Of a stretch of DNA of 47,344 bases, positions 22,679 through 32,283 are shown piece by piece. This stretch comes from Pseudomonadota bacterium (GTDB taxonomy: Bacteria > Pseudomonadota > Gammaproteobacteria > Steroidobacterales > Woeseiaceae): the NCBI GenBank assembly GCA_022560695.1, contig JADFSP010000019.1, positions 1 to 47,344 of the forward strand, written 5' to 3'. Numbering within the stretch: the stretch's first letter is position 1; the number at the start of each line of letters is the position of its first letter. The notes beneath the pieces were generated by a model. That model had not been told where the DNA came from and did not search any database. It saw nothing but the letters and a program-made list of their open reading frames with translations. Made by a program: the position numbers and the translations under genes.

Positions 22679-24210
22679 GTCTCAAGCCGCCAACTCTGAT
22701 GGAAAGCGAACCAGAAATCGTTCTCGAAGCGCCATCCCCGCCGCACAGTACCGGCGAACACCGCGTACTGCCGTTTGCCTTCGCCAGGCGCCACGGCGTC
22801 TTGATTCGAAAGTACTCGGATAAGTCCGCTGATGCGGTGTATCGCAGCGGGGCTTCGCCGCTGAGCATCGCTGAGGTGCGGCGCTTCGCCGGCGTTCCGT
22901 TGAATCTTTCGCGAGTCTCCAGCGAGGTTTTCGACTCGCTGTTGCAGGAATCCTACGAGCAAGGCAGCCACAAGGCCATGCAGATGGCTGACAGCCTCGA
23001 TGGCGAGATCGATCTGACGCAGGTCGCGCAGGAATTGCAAGAGCCGTCCGATCTGCTCGAAAGCGACGACGATGCGCCGATCATTCGCTTCATCAATGCC
23101 GTGCTGACTGAAGCTGTAAAGGACAATGCATCCGACATCCACATCGAGCCTTATGAAAACCGGCTGGGCGTCAGGTTCCGGATCGACGGAGTTCTGCGCG
23201 AAATTCTACAGACTCGGCGCGCGCTCGCACCACTTATCGTATCGAGAATCAAGGTCATGTCGAAACTCGATATTGCAGAAAAGCGCCTGCCACAGGACGG
23301 TCGTATTTCTCTGCGCATTGCCGGGCGGCCCGTTGACGTGCGGGTCTCAACCATACCGTCGGGTCACGGGGAGCGCGTCGTCCTCCGTCTGCTCGACAAG
23401 CAAGCAGGCCGGCTGAATCTGACATCGCTTGGTATGGACGAGAAATCGCGTGCAACGATGGATGAACTGATCCACAAGCCGCATGGCATCATCCTCGTCA
23501 CTGGCCCGACGGGCTCGGGCAAGACCACAACGCTGTATGCAGCATTGGAACGCATCAACGATAACACCCGCAATATCATGACGGTCGAGGACCCGATCGA
23601 ATATTTCATCGACGGCATCGGCCAAACACAAGTCAATACGAAAGTGGAGATGACATTTGCACGGGGTTTGCGCGCGATCCTGCGCCAGGACCCTGATGTC
23701 GTCATGGTCGGCGAAATTCGCGATCTGGAGACGGCCGAAATCGCCGTTCAGGCAAGCTTGACCGGACACCTGGTGTTGTCCACGCTGCATACGAACACCG
23801 CGGTCGGCGCCGTTACCCGATTACGGGATATGGGCGTTGAACCGTTTCTGCTGTCGTCGAGCATTATTGGCGTGCTGGCGCAACGCCTGATTCGGGTGCT
23901 CGACGACGAAAGAAAACTGCCCTATACCGCCACGGACTACGAATGCGGACTGCTGCGCGTCGACCCAAGTGATCCGCCAACGTTGTATCGGACCGAGTCA
24001 GATAGCGGCTATCACGGCCGCACCGGTATTTATGAGCTCGTCACCTTCGACAAAGCAATGCGCGCCATGATTCATGACGGTGTCAGCGAGCAGGAGCTTG
24101 AACGGCACGCGCGATCCATGAGTCCGAGTATCCGAGCCGACGGTCATCGGCGGGTACTGGCCGGCGACACGACCCTCGAAGAAGTGTTGCGCGTCACGCG
24201 CGAAGACTAG
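22675..24210 (+). CDS. gspE: Type II secretion system ATPase GspE, zinc motif lost
   Basis: The 511-residue protein has the N1 domain (to about 130), then the motor with Walker [11 protein letters not shown] (about 276-284), Asp box TVEDPIEYF, Walker [20 protein letters not shown] and His box. It powers pseudopilus assembly from the cytosolic side. GspE proteins normally have a four-Cys zinc loop before [12 protein letters not shown]. Here the corresponding stretch (about residues 420-450) keeps only one Cys ([19 protein letters not shown]), although [11 protein letters not shown] follows normally. I use the TTG at 22675, which overlaps the gspD stop. ATG at 22699 is the alternative. Confidence 0.93.
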   Translation: MSLKPPTLMESEPEIVLEAPSPPHSTGEHRVLPFAFARRHGVLIRKYSDKSADAVYRSGASPLSIAEVRRFAGVPLNLSRVSSEVFDSLLQESYEQGSHKAMQMADSLDGEIDLTQVAQELQEPSDLLESDDDAPIIRFINAVLTEAVKDNASDIHIEPYENRLGVRFRIDGVLREILQTRRALAPLIVSRIKVMSKLDIAEKRLPQDGRISLRIAGRPVDVRVSTIPSGHGERVVLRLLDKQAGRLNLTSLGMDEKSRATMDELIHKPHGIILVTGPTGSGKTTTLYAALERINDNTRNIMTVEDPIEYFIDGIGQTQVNTKVEMTFARGLRAILRQDPDVVMVGEIRDLETAEIAVQASLTGHLVLSTLHTNTAVGAVTRLRDMGVEPFLLSSSIIGVLAQRLIRVLDDERKLPYTATDYECGLLRVDPSDPPTLYRTESDSGYHGRTGIYELVTFDKAMRAMIHDGVSEQELERHARSMSPSIRADGHRRVLAGDTTLEEVLRVTRED

Positions 24211-24213
24211 CGC

Positions 24214-25428
24214 ATGGGAGCATTCCAATTCATTGCGCTGAATCAGGCCGGCAAGGAATCCAAGGGCCTTATCGAAGGGGACACGGCGAAGCACGTTCGC
24301 CAGATTCTGCGTGAGCGAGAATTGTTTCCGATTCGCGTTACCGAAGTCGCACAAAAGGAATCGCGACGACAATCCGGTTTCTCGGCACGGCGCGGCATAT
24401 CGCCCGGTGATCTGGCTTTACTGACCCGGCAACTTGCGGCGCTTTCGAAATCGGGCCTGCCGCTCGAAGAAGCGCTGCTGGCCGTCTCGCAACAAAACGA
24501 TCAACCACGAACCAAGGCCATCCTGCTTGGCGTGAGATCGAAGGTCATGGAAGGCCACACGATGGCCGACGGACTCGCTGAATTTCCACAGGCCTTTCCG
24601 GCCTTATTCCGCGCTACGGTGGCCGCCGGCGAACAGTCCGGGCACCTCGACATCGTCCTGGAGAGACTCGCCGATTACACCGAGGCACGACACGAATTGC
24701 GCCAACGCGTGAGCAACGCAATGATCTATCCGATCGTGCTCGTCGTAATGGCGGTCGCCATCATCAGCTTCATGCTAGCGACGGTTGTTCCAAAAATTGT
24801 CAACGTCTTCCAGAATTCTGCGGCCGAATTACCGGCACTGACGCGCGGCCTGATCGCCACCAGTGACTTCCTGCGCGACCACTGGTTACTGCTGATCATA
24901 GGAACTGGTGCGATTATTTATGGTCTGCGGGCATTCTTGCGACGTGAAGAGCCACGGCGGCATTACCATAAGCTGTTACTGCGACTCCCCGTGATCGGCC
25001 GCTTGACTCGCGGCATCAATACAGCTCGTTTCACGCGTACGTTCAGTATTCTCACCGGCAGCGGCGTACCCGTCCTGGAGGCGATGAAAATTTCTTCCCA
25101 GGTCATCGAAAACCTGCCGATGCGAGAGGCTGTGACCAAGGCTGCCCTCAAGGTTCGCGAGGGCGGCTCAATCAGCAAGTCCCTTGAGTCGAGTAAGTTG
25201 TTTCCACCGATGATGATTCATCTCGTATCCACTGGCGAAGCCGGTGGCCGGCTCGAGGAAATGCTCACGCGGTCAGCCGACGGCCAGGAACGCGAGGTTG
25301 ATGGTTTGATCGCCGCATTACTCGGTATTTTGCAGCCGTTGTTGATCGTGATCATGGGCGCCATCGTACTGACCATCGTGCTTGCGATATTGCTGCCTAT
25401 ATTTGAGATCAATAATTTGATTCGCTGA
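24214..25428 (+). CDS. gspF: Type II secretion system inner-membrane platform protein GspF
   Basis: The 404-residue protein has a short cytosolic start (MGAFQFIALNQAGKESKGLI) and two repeated GspF helical domains (LLTRQLAALSKSGLPLEEAL and FSILTGSGVPVLEAMKIS). Three membrane helices lie at about 170-195, 228-248 and 370-395. It is the polytopic centre of the platform and contacts GspE. It starts three bases after gspE. The operon stops here: no gspG-N genes follow. Confidence 0.95.
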   Translation: MGAFQFIALNQAGKESKGLIEGDTAKHVRQILRERELFPIRVTEVAQKESRRQSGFSARRGISPGDLALLTRQLAALSKSGLPLEEALLAVSQQNDQPRTKAILLGVRSKVMEGHTMADGLAEFPQAFPALFRATVAAGEQSGHLDIVLERLADYTEARHELRQRVSNAMIYPIVLVVMAVAIISFMLATVVPKIVNVFQNSAAELPALTRGLIATSDFLRDHWLLLIIGTGAIIYGLRAFLRREEPRRHYHKLLLRLPVIGRLTRGINTARFTRTFSILTGSGVPVLEAMKISSQVIENLPMREAVTKAALKVREGGSISKSLESSKLFPPMMIHLVSTGEAGGRLEEMLTRSADGQEREVDGLIAALLGILQPLLIVIMGAIVLTIVLAILLPIFEINNLIR

Positions 25429-25485
25429 CGACTGCGCTGCATCGAACCGGCGCGATACAGCCGTCACATTTCGCGAACTGCGTTC

Positions 25486-25514
25486 TTGCGCAAGTCGTTT
25501 TTTCGCGGTATACA
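25486..25514 (+). promoter_or_regulatory. Candidate sigma-70 promoter for the small acidic gene
   Basis: TTGCGC and TATACA are separated by 17 bases and lie 64 bases upstream of the ATG at 25578. The -10 matches consensus at five of six positions. Confidence 0.5.
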
Positions 25515-25577
25515 AACTACGAATCCGGCCGCACATGCCTGTTATTGATGGCGCTGCTTGTTGCATGGAGTACGGCA

Positions 25578-25874
25578 ATGAACGGTGAAACGAGAGACAA
25601 TAAGGAAGAAGACGAATTTGACGACGACGTCGTGCCTGATGATGCGTCTGAAACCACCGTCTTGTCTGAACCTGCTGAAGCAAGCGACAACGTCGGTGAT
25701 CTTTCAGTGGAGATCAACGTCGACGAACTCATTGCCACGATTGAAGCAGGCGATTCACACGAGGCCGCGCAGGAACGCGACGTCCGGCGCCGGCTCGATC
25801 ATTTACAGGATGAGCAGGAGTCCGAGAAGGATCTCGACAGTACCTATAATTTCAATCTCGACGATGAGCTCTGA
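25578..25874 (+). CDS. Small acidic protein of unknown function, PA3496-like
   Basis: From ATG 25578 (GGAG eight bases upstream) the protein is 98 residues. It is extremely acidic in its first half (EEDEFDDDVVPDDASE) and ends with a helical basic-acidic stretch RRRLDHLQDEQESEKDLD and NFNLDDEL. The C-terminal pattern recalls the small PA3496-family proteins of gammaproteobacteria, whose role is not known. No signal peptide or membrane segment is visible from this start. A longer start at 25548 would add a short hydrophobic segment. It has its own likely promoter, so it need not belong to the gsp operon. Confidence 0.65.
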   Translation: MNGETRDNKEEDEFDDDVVPDDASETTVLSEPAEASDNVGDLSVEINVDELIATIEAGDSHEAAQERDVRRRLDHLQDEQESEKDLDSTYNFNLDDEL

Positions 25875-25926
25875 TTCGTTCGTGGCTCGTCACTCTCGCG
25901 TATCCCTGCGCGCCGCAATACCGATA

Positions 25927-25957
25927 CCTGATCGGGCCTGAAGGCCCTCCTACAGGT
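25927..25957 (-). repeat. REP-like palindrome
   Basis: Read on the minus strand, CCTGTAGGAGGGCCTTCAGG leads into CCCGATCAGG. A stem GGGCCT/AGGCCC surrounds a two-base loop. The TGTAGGAG-plus-hairpin form is that of Pseudomonas/Xanthomonas-type REP elements. It sits six bases after the dnaE2 stop and could stop or stabilise transcripts from either side. Confidence 0.65.
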
Positions 25958-25962
25958 GATTT

Positions 25963-28900
25963 TCAGCGGAAATCACGGGACTTGACAAGCAGCTCCCCGA
26001 GCATATCCGTGTGATCAATCAACTGCCTGGCGATCACATGTATCACTTTCCCTTCAATTTGTAATTCCCCGCGAACGCCCAGCAAACGTGCATTCAGGAG
26101 TGCCGCGCGATATTGTGCCGCGATTTTTTTCCAGACAATCAGATTGATGTGGCCGGTTTCGTCTTCGAGCGTAACGAATGTAACGCCGCTAGCCGTGCCG
26201 GGCCGTTGCTTCGTAATGACCAATCCCGCCACGCTGACGCTCCTGCCCGTAACGAGATCCGGCAGACTCCCTGCCTGCAGATAATGATAGCGATCGAGAC
26301 GGTGGCGAATCAGTTGCATCGGGTGTCGCTCCAGCGTCAATCCGATGCTCTGATAGTCAGCCACGATATTCTGGCCTTCCGTTGGTTTCCTCAGTAGCGG
26401 TACCGCTTCATAACGAGCCATCGACACGAACAGGTCGGTTGGTTTTTCCACGCCTGCGACTGCCCACCGCGCCGCATGCCGATGTCCTTCGAGCGGATGC
26501 AGTGCGTTGGCCGTGGCCAGTACGCCCAATTCACGATCGCTGAGGCCGGTCCGTTCGAGGAGTTCCTGAATACTGCACCAGGCGCCCGAACGGCGTTCAT
26601 TGGCGATTCCCCGACCGCTTGCTTCACAGAGCCCTTTAACCATCCTGAGACCCAGGCGCAACACTGCCTTGCCATCGGCTCCCACTTCGAGCGTGCAGTC
26701 CCAATCGCTGTGATTGATATCGACACCACGAACGTCAACATCATGCCGCCTGAGATCCTGCACAAGTTGTGAGGCTGAATAGAACCCCATCGGCTGGCTG
26801 TTCAACAGCGCACAGGTGAACGCAGCGGGCTCATGGCGTTTCAACCAGCACGATACATAGACGAGTAACGCGAAACTCGCGGAATGCGATTCCGGAAAAC
26901 CGTACTCGCCAAACCCCTCGATTTGCCGGAAGATCTGCCGCGCGAACCCCTCATCGTAGCCGCGTTCAAGCATGCCGGATATCAGCTTGTCTTCGAAGGG
27001 CCCCAATCCGCCACGGCGTTTCCATGCCGCCATCGCGCGCCGTAACCGATCCGCTTCGCCAGGCGTAAAGCCGGCGGCAACGACGGCCAGTCGCATGACC
27101 TGCTCCTGGAAAATCGGCACACCGAGCGTGCGTTGCAATACGCTTTTGACGTCTTCGCTCGGGTAGTCGACCACCTCTTCGCCGTTTCGCCGCCTGAGAT
27201 ACGGATGCACCATGTCCCCCTGGATAGGTCCCGGTCGAATGATTGCCACCTCGATGACGAGGTCGTAGTAGCACCGTGGCTTCAGGCGCGGCAGCATCGC
27301 CATCTGCGCGCGCGACTCGATCTGGAACACGCCCATCGTATCGCCGTCGCAAATCATGTCGTAGACGAGGGGGTCTTCCGCGGGAATATTTGCAAGCGTG
27401 TACTCGCAACCACTGAAGTCGCGTATCAGTTCGAAGCTGCGCCGGATCGCCGTCAGCATTCCCAGTCCAAGTACATCGACTTTTAAAAGCCCGAGATCCT
27501 CGAGATCGTTCTTTTCCCATTGAATGACGGTGCGATCGGGCATCGCGGCATTTTCGATTGGCACGAGTTCCGACATCGGTCCATTTGAAATAACGAAACC
27601 GCCGACGTGCTGTGACAGATGCCGCGGGAACCCGATCAGCTCCCCGACAAGATACAAAAGCCGCTTGATGACCGGGCTTTCCGGATCCAGTCCGGCCTCC
27701 AGCACGCGACTGTCATCGACACGCTGACCGTCCCACCACTGCATCGAACGCGCGAGCCTGCCTACCTGCAATTCACTGAGGCCCAAGGCCTTGCCAACGT
27801 CTCTGAGCGCACTGCGCGGCCGGTAGGTGATGACCGTCGCCGCCAGCGCCGCGCGTTCCCTGCCGTACTTTTGATAGATGTACTGGATGACCTCTTCACG
27901 ACGCTCATGCTCGAAATCAACATCGATGTCGGGGGGTTCATCGCGCTCTTTCGAGATGAAACGCTCGACGAGTGTCTCCATGCGCCCGGGATCAACTTCG
28001 GTAATGCCCAGACAAAAACAAACAGCCGAGTTTGCCGCCGACCCACGGCCCTGGCACAGGATGTTTTTCGAACGTGCGAAGGCAACGATGTCGTACACAG
28101 TCAGGAAATACGGTTCATAGCCCAGCTCGGCAATGAGTTTGAGTTCGTGCTCAACCAGAGAGATGACTTTCCGCGGTATCCCTTCGGGCCAGCGCTCGCG
28201 CATACCCCGCTCAGTCAGCTTTCGCAGATAACTCGCCGGCGTCTCACCTTCGGGAACGATCTCGTCCGGATATTCGTAACGCAGCTCATCCAGTGAGAAG
28301 TCAATCGACTCGGCAATGTGTACGGACTCGGCAAGCAGATCCGCCGGATAAACGTGCTGCAGCACCTCCAGAGAACGAAGGTGACGTTCGCCATTCGCAT
28401 ACAGCATGAAGCCCGCCTTATCGACCGTGATGTGCTCGCGTATTGCCGTCACCGTGTCCTGCAGAATCCGGCGCGAACGCCGATGCATATGCACGTCGCC
28501 GCAAGCGACCAGCGGCAGCCTGAGACGACGGCCGATTTCACGCAGACATTCGAGTTGCTCCCGTTGCCGGCCATCGGCCAGCAGTTCGACGGCAATCCAT
28601 AATCGATCTCGAAACGTCTCGCGTATCCAGTGATCCTCAGCATCGAGCGCAAGCTGCTCATCCGGCACCCAGATCACGGCACAATCCGGCAAACCGCCCT
28701 CGAATATCTGGCGCGTTAACGCGTATCGGCCCTTTTCCGCGGCACGCCGGGCTGTCGTGATGAGCCGGCAAAGCGCCGCATAAGCACTACGACTTCGCGC
28801 CAGCACGATCAGCTTGCGGCCGCTTCTTAACCGCAGTTCAGATCCGATGACGAGTTTTTTGAGACCACAGGCCTTCGCCGCCATATGCGCCCTCACGACA

Positions 28901-29097
28901 CCCGACATTGAACACTCGTCAGTGATAGCGAGTGCTTCATAGCCAAGTGCCGCAGCGGTCTCTACAAGCTCCTCGGGATGGGATGCGCCGCGCAGAAATG
29001 TGAAATTACTGAGTGCATGCAGTTCGGCATAGCCGCAGGTCGGGGTGATGGAATCGTCGCGAGACGAGCGCGGTATCGAGGATGTTTTTCCGATCAT
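25963..29097 (-). CDS. dnaE2: Error-prone DNA polymerase DnaE2 (ImuC)
   Basis: The 1044-residue protein is a C-family polymerase alpha subunit of the shorter DnaE2 class. It has the PHP domain (AELHALSNFTFLRGASHPEEL at the N-terminus), the catalytic aspartates in PDIDVDFEHERREEV, and the palm/finger blocks QHVGGFVISNGPMSELVP and RPGPIQGDMVHPYLRRR. A C-terminal OB domain has VTFVTLEDETGHINLIVWK. DnaE2 does mutagenic lesion bypass together with ImuA and ImuB. It is the last gene of the lexA operon and starts 11 bases after imuB. Confidence 0.96.
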   Translation of the reverse strand: MIGKTSSIPRSSRDDSITPTCGYAELHALSNFTFLRGASHPEELVETAAALGYEALAITDECSMSGVVRAHMAAKACGLKKLVIGSELRLRSGRKLIVLARSRSAYAALCRLITTARRAAEKGRYALTRQIFEGGLPDCAVIWVPDEQLALDAEDHWIRETFRDRLWIAVELLADGRQREQLECLREIGRRLRLPLVACGDVHMHRRSRRILQDTVTAIREHITVDKAGFMLYANGERHLRSLEVLQHVYPADLLAESVHIAESIDFSLDELRYEYPDEIVPEGETPASYLRKLTERGMRERWPEGIPRKVISLVEHELKLIAELGYEPYFLTVYDIVAFARSKNILCQGRGSAANSAVCFCLGITEVDPGRMETLVERFISKERDEPPDIDVDFEHERREEVIQYIYQKYGRERAALAATVITYRPRSALRDVGKALGLSELQVGRLARSMQWWDGQRVDDSRVLEAGLDPESPVIKRLLYLVGELIGFPRHLSQHVGGFVISNGPMSELVPIENAAMPDRTVIQWEKNDLEDLGLLKVDVLGLGMLTAIRRSFELIRDFSGCEYTLANIPAEDPLVYDMICDGDTMGVFQIESRAQMAMLPRLKPRCYYDLVIEVAIIRPGPIQGDMVHPYLRRRNGEEVVDYPSEDVKSVLQRTLGVPIFQEQVMRLAVVAAGFTPGEADRLRRAMAAWKRRGGLGPFEDKLISGMLERGYDEGFARQIFRQIEGFGEYGFPESHSASFALLVYVSCWLKRHEPAAFTCALLNSQPMGFYSASQLVQDLRRHDVDVRGVDINHSDWDCTLEVGADGKAVLRLGLRMVKGLCEASGRGIANERRSGAWCSIQELLERTGLSDRELGVLATANALHPLEGHRHAARWAVAGVEKPTDLFVSMARYEAVPLLRKPTEGQNIVADYQSIGLTLERHPMQLIRHRLDRYHYLQAGSLPDLVTGRSVSVAGLVITKQRPGTASGVTFVTLEDETGHINLIVWKKIAAQYRAALLNARLLGVRGELQIEGKVIHVIARQLIDHTDMLGELLVKSRDFR

Positions 29098-29108
29098 TTA
29101 CGGCCACG

Positions 29109-30719
29109 TCATCCAAAAATGCCGTGCAGATACCAGGTTGCCTTATTACGGTTACGGAAAATCCACAAGCGCATACCGCGTGGATTGACTGCCGTGTAGT
29201 AATCCCGTGCAATGCCGTTTTCGTCCCACCAGCCGGTCTCGAGCCGTTCCGGCCCCTCGATCAGCGTCAAACGGCCCCGATGCAGCGGATACCCCTGCCT
29301 GACAGGCAGTAACGCGGGTTCAGGAAGCATCCACAGCGGCCGCCTCAGGCCGCACCTGACTGCGGACAACACATCGGCTGCCTTCGCGGCAAACAGGCTT
29401 TTTTCACACCACGCAAACTGTGGCCGGTGATCGGCGACCATCTCGATGCCGTGTACAGACTGATCGCCGATACGGGCCGCAATTCGTTCGGCAAGCTGCG
29501 GCATGGAATAACGCCGTTCAGGGCAAGTCCTGCCTGTCAGGCACGCCGTCTCGGCCGGCAATGCCTGTGTACTTCCGCCGCGAAGCCGAATCGCAATCAC
29601 GGGCTCCGGCAAGCTCAGTTGCTCGAAACGAAGACACAGCAAATCAAACCAGCGATCGGTCGAACGGTCAGCTTCCACACAACCCAGCGACAATTGCGTT
29701 GCATTGGCTTTGAGATGAAAAAAACTCAACAACACACGCTGGGTACCCAGTTGTCGTGCCAGCAGGAATTGTTCGTGTGACAGCAGTAATTCACGACAGA
29801 TTGCGAGTAACCGCTCACGGTCGCTTTGTTCCTCGGGCATCTCGTAATCAGCACAAAACCGCTTGGGAGAACGCCAGGAAATCCGTGGATCCGGTGAACG
29901 TCCCAATGCACGATCGAGTTCAATGAGACGCCCGGCACCGAAGCGCCGTGCAAACCCCTCTCTCGGTAAGCGCAGGCAATCGCCGATACTCGTGATGCCC
30001 ATACCGGTCAGTGCCGCGCAGAGCGTGTGCGGCCAATCAAGACAGTTGAGTGACAGGGTGCGGATTGCGGTTGCCAGGTTCGCCGGCTCGCGAATACAGG
30101 TGCGGCGCCCTCCTCTCGCCAACCAGGTCGCGCCCAGCGGTGTCGGCGCAATCGCCAGCGCCGCATCGAAACCCTGTTGCCGGAGCTCCGTGGCAACCTG
30201 TTGCCGCAGGCGTTGTAAACCACCGAACAACCGCAAACTACCGGCGATTTCGAGTAGCAGTACGTTATGACTTGCAATGGAAACAAATGAGGTGAACTGC
30301 TCAAGCGAGGTGGCCAGCGATTCGAGTACCTGCTGTTCGCGTAGCACGTTGCGTTCATCGAGCTTAAGCGTCGGCAGGAGCGCAAGCGCGGCATTGCCCG
30401 ACTGCCCGGGCATGACGCCGGCCGCCCGGGCATCGGCATCCGCAAGCAACACCCGGTGAATACCCCGCTGTTCCTCGACAATGGCCCGGGCACCCTCGCC
30501 TGGCCCATTCGCTTCAAGCGGCAAATTCGGCAGATAAATACAAAACCAGAGTCGCCGAACAGGCGTTGCAAGCAACAGTTCTCGCGCGAACGTCGGTTCC
30601 GTCAGCGCTAAAGCGTACTGGGGGTGGTTTACTCGCGGTTTGCCGGGGCGAGTACTCCTGCCGGTGGGGGTCGGGGCGGTGTCCCGTGCCGTGACGGGCG
30701 ATTTTCCTGTTGCAGCCAT
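29109..30719 (-). CDS. imuB: ImuB, catalytically dead Y-family polymerase homologue
   Basis: The 536-residue protein has an N-terminal tail of about 55 residues, then a Y-family fold beginning RRLWFCIYLPNLPLEANG. In active Y-polymerases this block carries the catalytic Asp (like HVDMDCFYA), which is absent here, as in all ImuB proteins. Further blocks are VLLADADARAAGVMPGQSGN and GITSIGDCLRLPREGFARRF. ImuB acts as the hub that joins ImuA, DnaE2 and the sliding clamp. It starts three bases after the imuA stop. Confidence 0.93.
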   Translation of the reverse strand: MAATGKSPVTARDTAPTPTGRSTRPGKPRVNHPQYALALTEPTFARELLLATPVRRLWFCIYLPNLPLEANGPGEGARAIVEEQRGIHRVLLADADARAAGVMPGQSGNAALALLPTLKLDERNVLREQQVLESLATSLEQFTSFVSIASHNVLLLEIAGSLRLFGGLQRLRQQVATELRQQGFDAALAIAPTPLGATWLARGGRRTCIREPANLATAIRTLSLNCLDWPHTLCAALTGMGITSIGDCLRLPREGFARRFGAGRLIELDRALGRSPDPRISWRSPKRFCADYEMPEEQSDRERLLAICRELLLSHEQFLLARQLGTQRVLLSFFHLKANATQLSLGCVEADRSTDRWFDLLCLRFEQLSLPEPVIAIRLRGGSTQALPAETACLTGRTCPERRYSMPQLAERIAARIGDQSVHGIEMVADHRPQFAWCEKSLFAAKAADVLSAVRCGLRRPLWMLPEPALLPVRQGYPLHRGRLTLIEGPERLETGWWDENGIARDYYTAVNPRGMRLWIFRNRNKATWYLHGIFG

Positions 30720-30722
30720 GCC

Positions 30723-31373
30723 CTAAACGACATTATGGAGCACTGCAGGACTGCCACCACGGCTCTTCAGGATCGTCAGGCGTGTACTTTCCCGGTCAGC
30801 ACGGAGTTCGATGCGCAATGCCGCCGCCGACGGCTCAGAACGGGCAGCAAGGGGACGAAACGCGATCGCCCAGCTATTGCCTTTTTCCGCAGCCAGCTGC
30901 AGGCGCCGGCTGGCCCTGTCATCAAGCGTCTCCGGCCACAACAATACAGCGGCACACGTACCTGATGACAAGGCCTGTTCGGCGGACCAGAGTATCTCGC
31001 TGTCGTTTCTCGGGCGCACGATCAACATGCGTGAAAGATTGACGCCCCCTTTCTGCAATGCCGGGGGATACGGCTGAAACGGCGGCGCCACCCAGGCGAT
31101 CCAGCCCGGCCTGGCATGATCGGAGCCGGGTTCTTCGATGCTCAAGCTCGCCAGGGCAGGCAGCAGCAATTGCAGTTCGCCGATGCCATGTTGCTCGGTC
31201 AGAATTTCGGTCAAGGCCTGTTGCGGCCAACCACCCCCGGGCAGGTGGCGATCGAGTTTTTCATAACCGCTGGGCAACCCGGCCGGCGCGCGTGCCAGAT
31301 TGCGGTCGCGACCGCGCCAGACACGCGGGTTCTCCTCAAGCAACTTGTCCAGGGATGGCGAATCGTGCTGCAT
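30723..31373 (-). CDS. imuA: ImuA, RecA-like mutasome protein
   Basis: The 216-residue protein begins MQHDSPSLDKLLEENPRVW and has the ImuA/SulA-like pattern GLPSGYEKLDRHLPGGGWPQ, LTEILTEQHGIGELQLLLPA and WIAWVAPPFQPYPPALQKGG. The fold is RecA-like but the Walker A loop is not canonical. It works with ImuB and DnaE2 in SOS mutagenesis. A GGAGAG lies just upstream of the ATG, and the lexA stop is 18 bases before it. Confidence 0.92.
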   Translation of the reverse strand: MQHDSPSLDKLLEENPRVWRGRDRNLARAPAGLPSGYEKLDRHLPGGGWPQQALTEILTEQHGIGELQLLLPALASLSIEEPGSDHARPGWIAWVAPPFQPYPPALQKGGVNLSRMLIVRPRNDSEILWSAEQALSSGTCAAVLLWPETLDDRASRRLQLAAEKGNSWAIAFRPLAARSEPSAAALRIELRADRESTRLTILKSRGGSPAVLHNVV

Positions 31374-31391
31374 GCGTCTCTCCGGAGACGA

Positions 31392-32009
31392 TCAATGCAA
31401 CGATATGCCGTCACGAATGACGCCAACCACAACACCCTCGATGATGAGCTCCTGTTTGGAAAGATCGACCTGTATTGGCTCGAACTCATCGTTTTCAGGT
31501 AACAGCCAGACCACCGTGCCTTCCTGACGATAACGCTTCACGGTCACCTCATCGTCGAGCCGGGCAACGATGATCTGCCGGCTGCGAACTTCGGGTGTGC
31601 GGTGTACGACGACAAGATCACCGTCGAGAATGCCGGCGTTTTTCATACTCATACCATGCACGCGCAGCAGGTAATGCGGCTTCGGATGAAACAGCGCGGG
31701 GTCGATTTTGTAATGTGTCTCGATATGCTCCAGGGCAAGGATGGGACTGCCAGCGGCGACCCGGCCCACGAGTGGCAGCCCCATCTGTTCACGCAAGGAA
31801 TCCCTGAGCTGAATGCCACGCGAGGCGCCTGGCAGCAATGCGAGCACGCCCTTGCGCTGCAATGCACGCAAATGTTCCTCAGCCGCATTGGCCGACTTGA
31901 AACCGAGTGCGCGGGAAATCTCGGCGCGCGTCGGTGGCATGCCCGTCTCTTTGATAAAATCCTGAATCATTTTAAGGATTTGCGTTTGCCTTGGGGTCAA
32001 TGGGCGCAT
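31392..32009 (-). CDS. lexA: LexA repressor
   Basis: From ATG 32009 the protein is 205 residues: winged helix (1-65, [20 protein letters not shown]), then the S24 peptidase domain. The self-cleavage site Ala86-Gly87 (VAAGSP), nucleophile Ser121 (HGMSM) and Lys158 (TVKRY) are each exactly two residues beyond E. coli Ala84-Gly85, Ser119 and Lys156. The GTG at 32033 is rejected because the first SOS box would then overlap the coding region. RecA-stimulated cleavage would relieve repression of lexA-imuA-imuB-dnaE2. Sequence and boxes suggest E. coli-type specificity. Confidence 0.97.
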   Translation of the reverse strand: MRPLTPRQTQILKMIQDFIKETGMPPTRAEISRALGFKSANAAEEHLRALQRKGVLALLPGASRGIQLRDSLREQMGLPLVGRVAAGSPILALEHIETHYKIDPALFHPKPHYLLRVHGMSMKNAGILDGDLVVVHRTPEVRSRQIIVARLDDEVTVKRYRQEGTVVWLLPENDEFEPIQVDLSKQELIIEGVVVGVIRDGISLH

Positions 32010-32019
32010 TTCAGCAGTC

Positions 32020-32035
32020 CTGTATGTATTCACAG
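32020..32035. promoter_or_regulatory. LexA (SOS) box 1
   Basis: CTGTATGTATTCACAG is a full CTGT-N8-ACAG match, 10 bases upstream of the lexA ATG. It would cover the leader or promoter of the lexA-imuA-imuB-dnaE2 operon. Confidence 0.93.
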
Positions 32036-32038
32036 TAT

Positions 32039-32054
32039 CTGTGATTATATACAG
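32039..32054. promoter_or_regulatory. LexA (SOS) box 2
   Basis: CTGTGATTATATACAG is a second full CTGT-N8-ACAG match, three bases beyond the first. Two close boxes upstream of lexA are known from E. coli and allow tight autorepression. Confidence 0.94.
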
Positions 32055-32111
32055 TACTTTCTTTAGTGCAAGCCCTTCTTGTACGGCACGGTGCTACGAA
32101 CCGGACAAAGG

Positions 32112-32139
32112 AAAAAACCGGGGTCGAACCGGGGTTTTT
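32112..32139. repeat. AAAAACCGG-type palindrome, copy 1
   Basis: AAAAAACCGGGGTCGAACCG is followed by GGGTTTTT. The arms AAAAACCGG and CCGG(GG)TTTTT can pair with a two-base bulge. It is related to copies at 32174 and 41885. It may end transcripts in both directions. Confidence 0.6.
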
Positions 32140-32173
32140 CGTAACAACAGGCAACCAAATAACTGCATCGAGC

Positions 32174-32201
32174 AAAAACTCCGGTTCAACCCCGGTTTTT
32201 T
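32174..32201. repeat. AAAAACCGG-type palindrome, copy 2
   Basis: AAAAACTCCGG and CCGGTTTTTT pair with one bulged T around TTCAACC, ending in a T-run. It lies between lexA and the lipoprotein promoter and could insulate the lipoprotein gene from upstream transcription. Confidence 0.6.
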
Positions 32202-32283
32202 CTTGGATATTTAAGCGACGCAGACCCTACCCACGACTTTTGTCGCTGCTGGACGACACTCGTCAATAAAACAGCCATTTTCA

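Noticed and set aside
32009..32033. GTG start for lexA at 32033
   Set aside because: It would place the first SOS box partly inside the gene and add eight residues not found in LexA. ATG 32009 gives catalytic residues at the expected positions.
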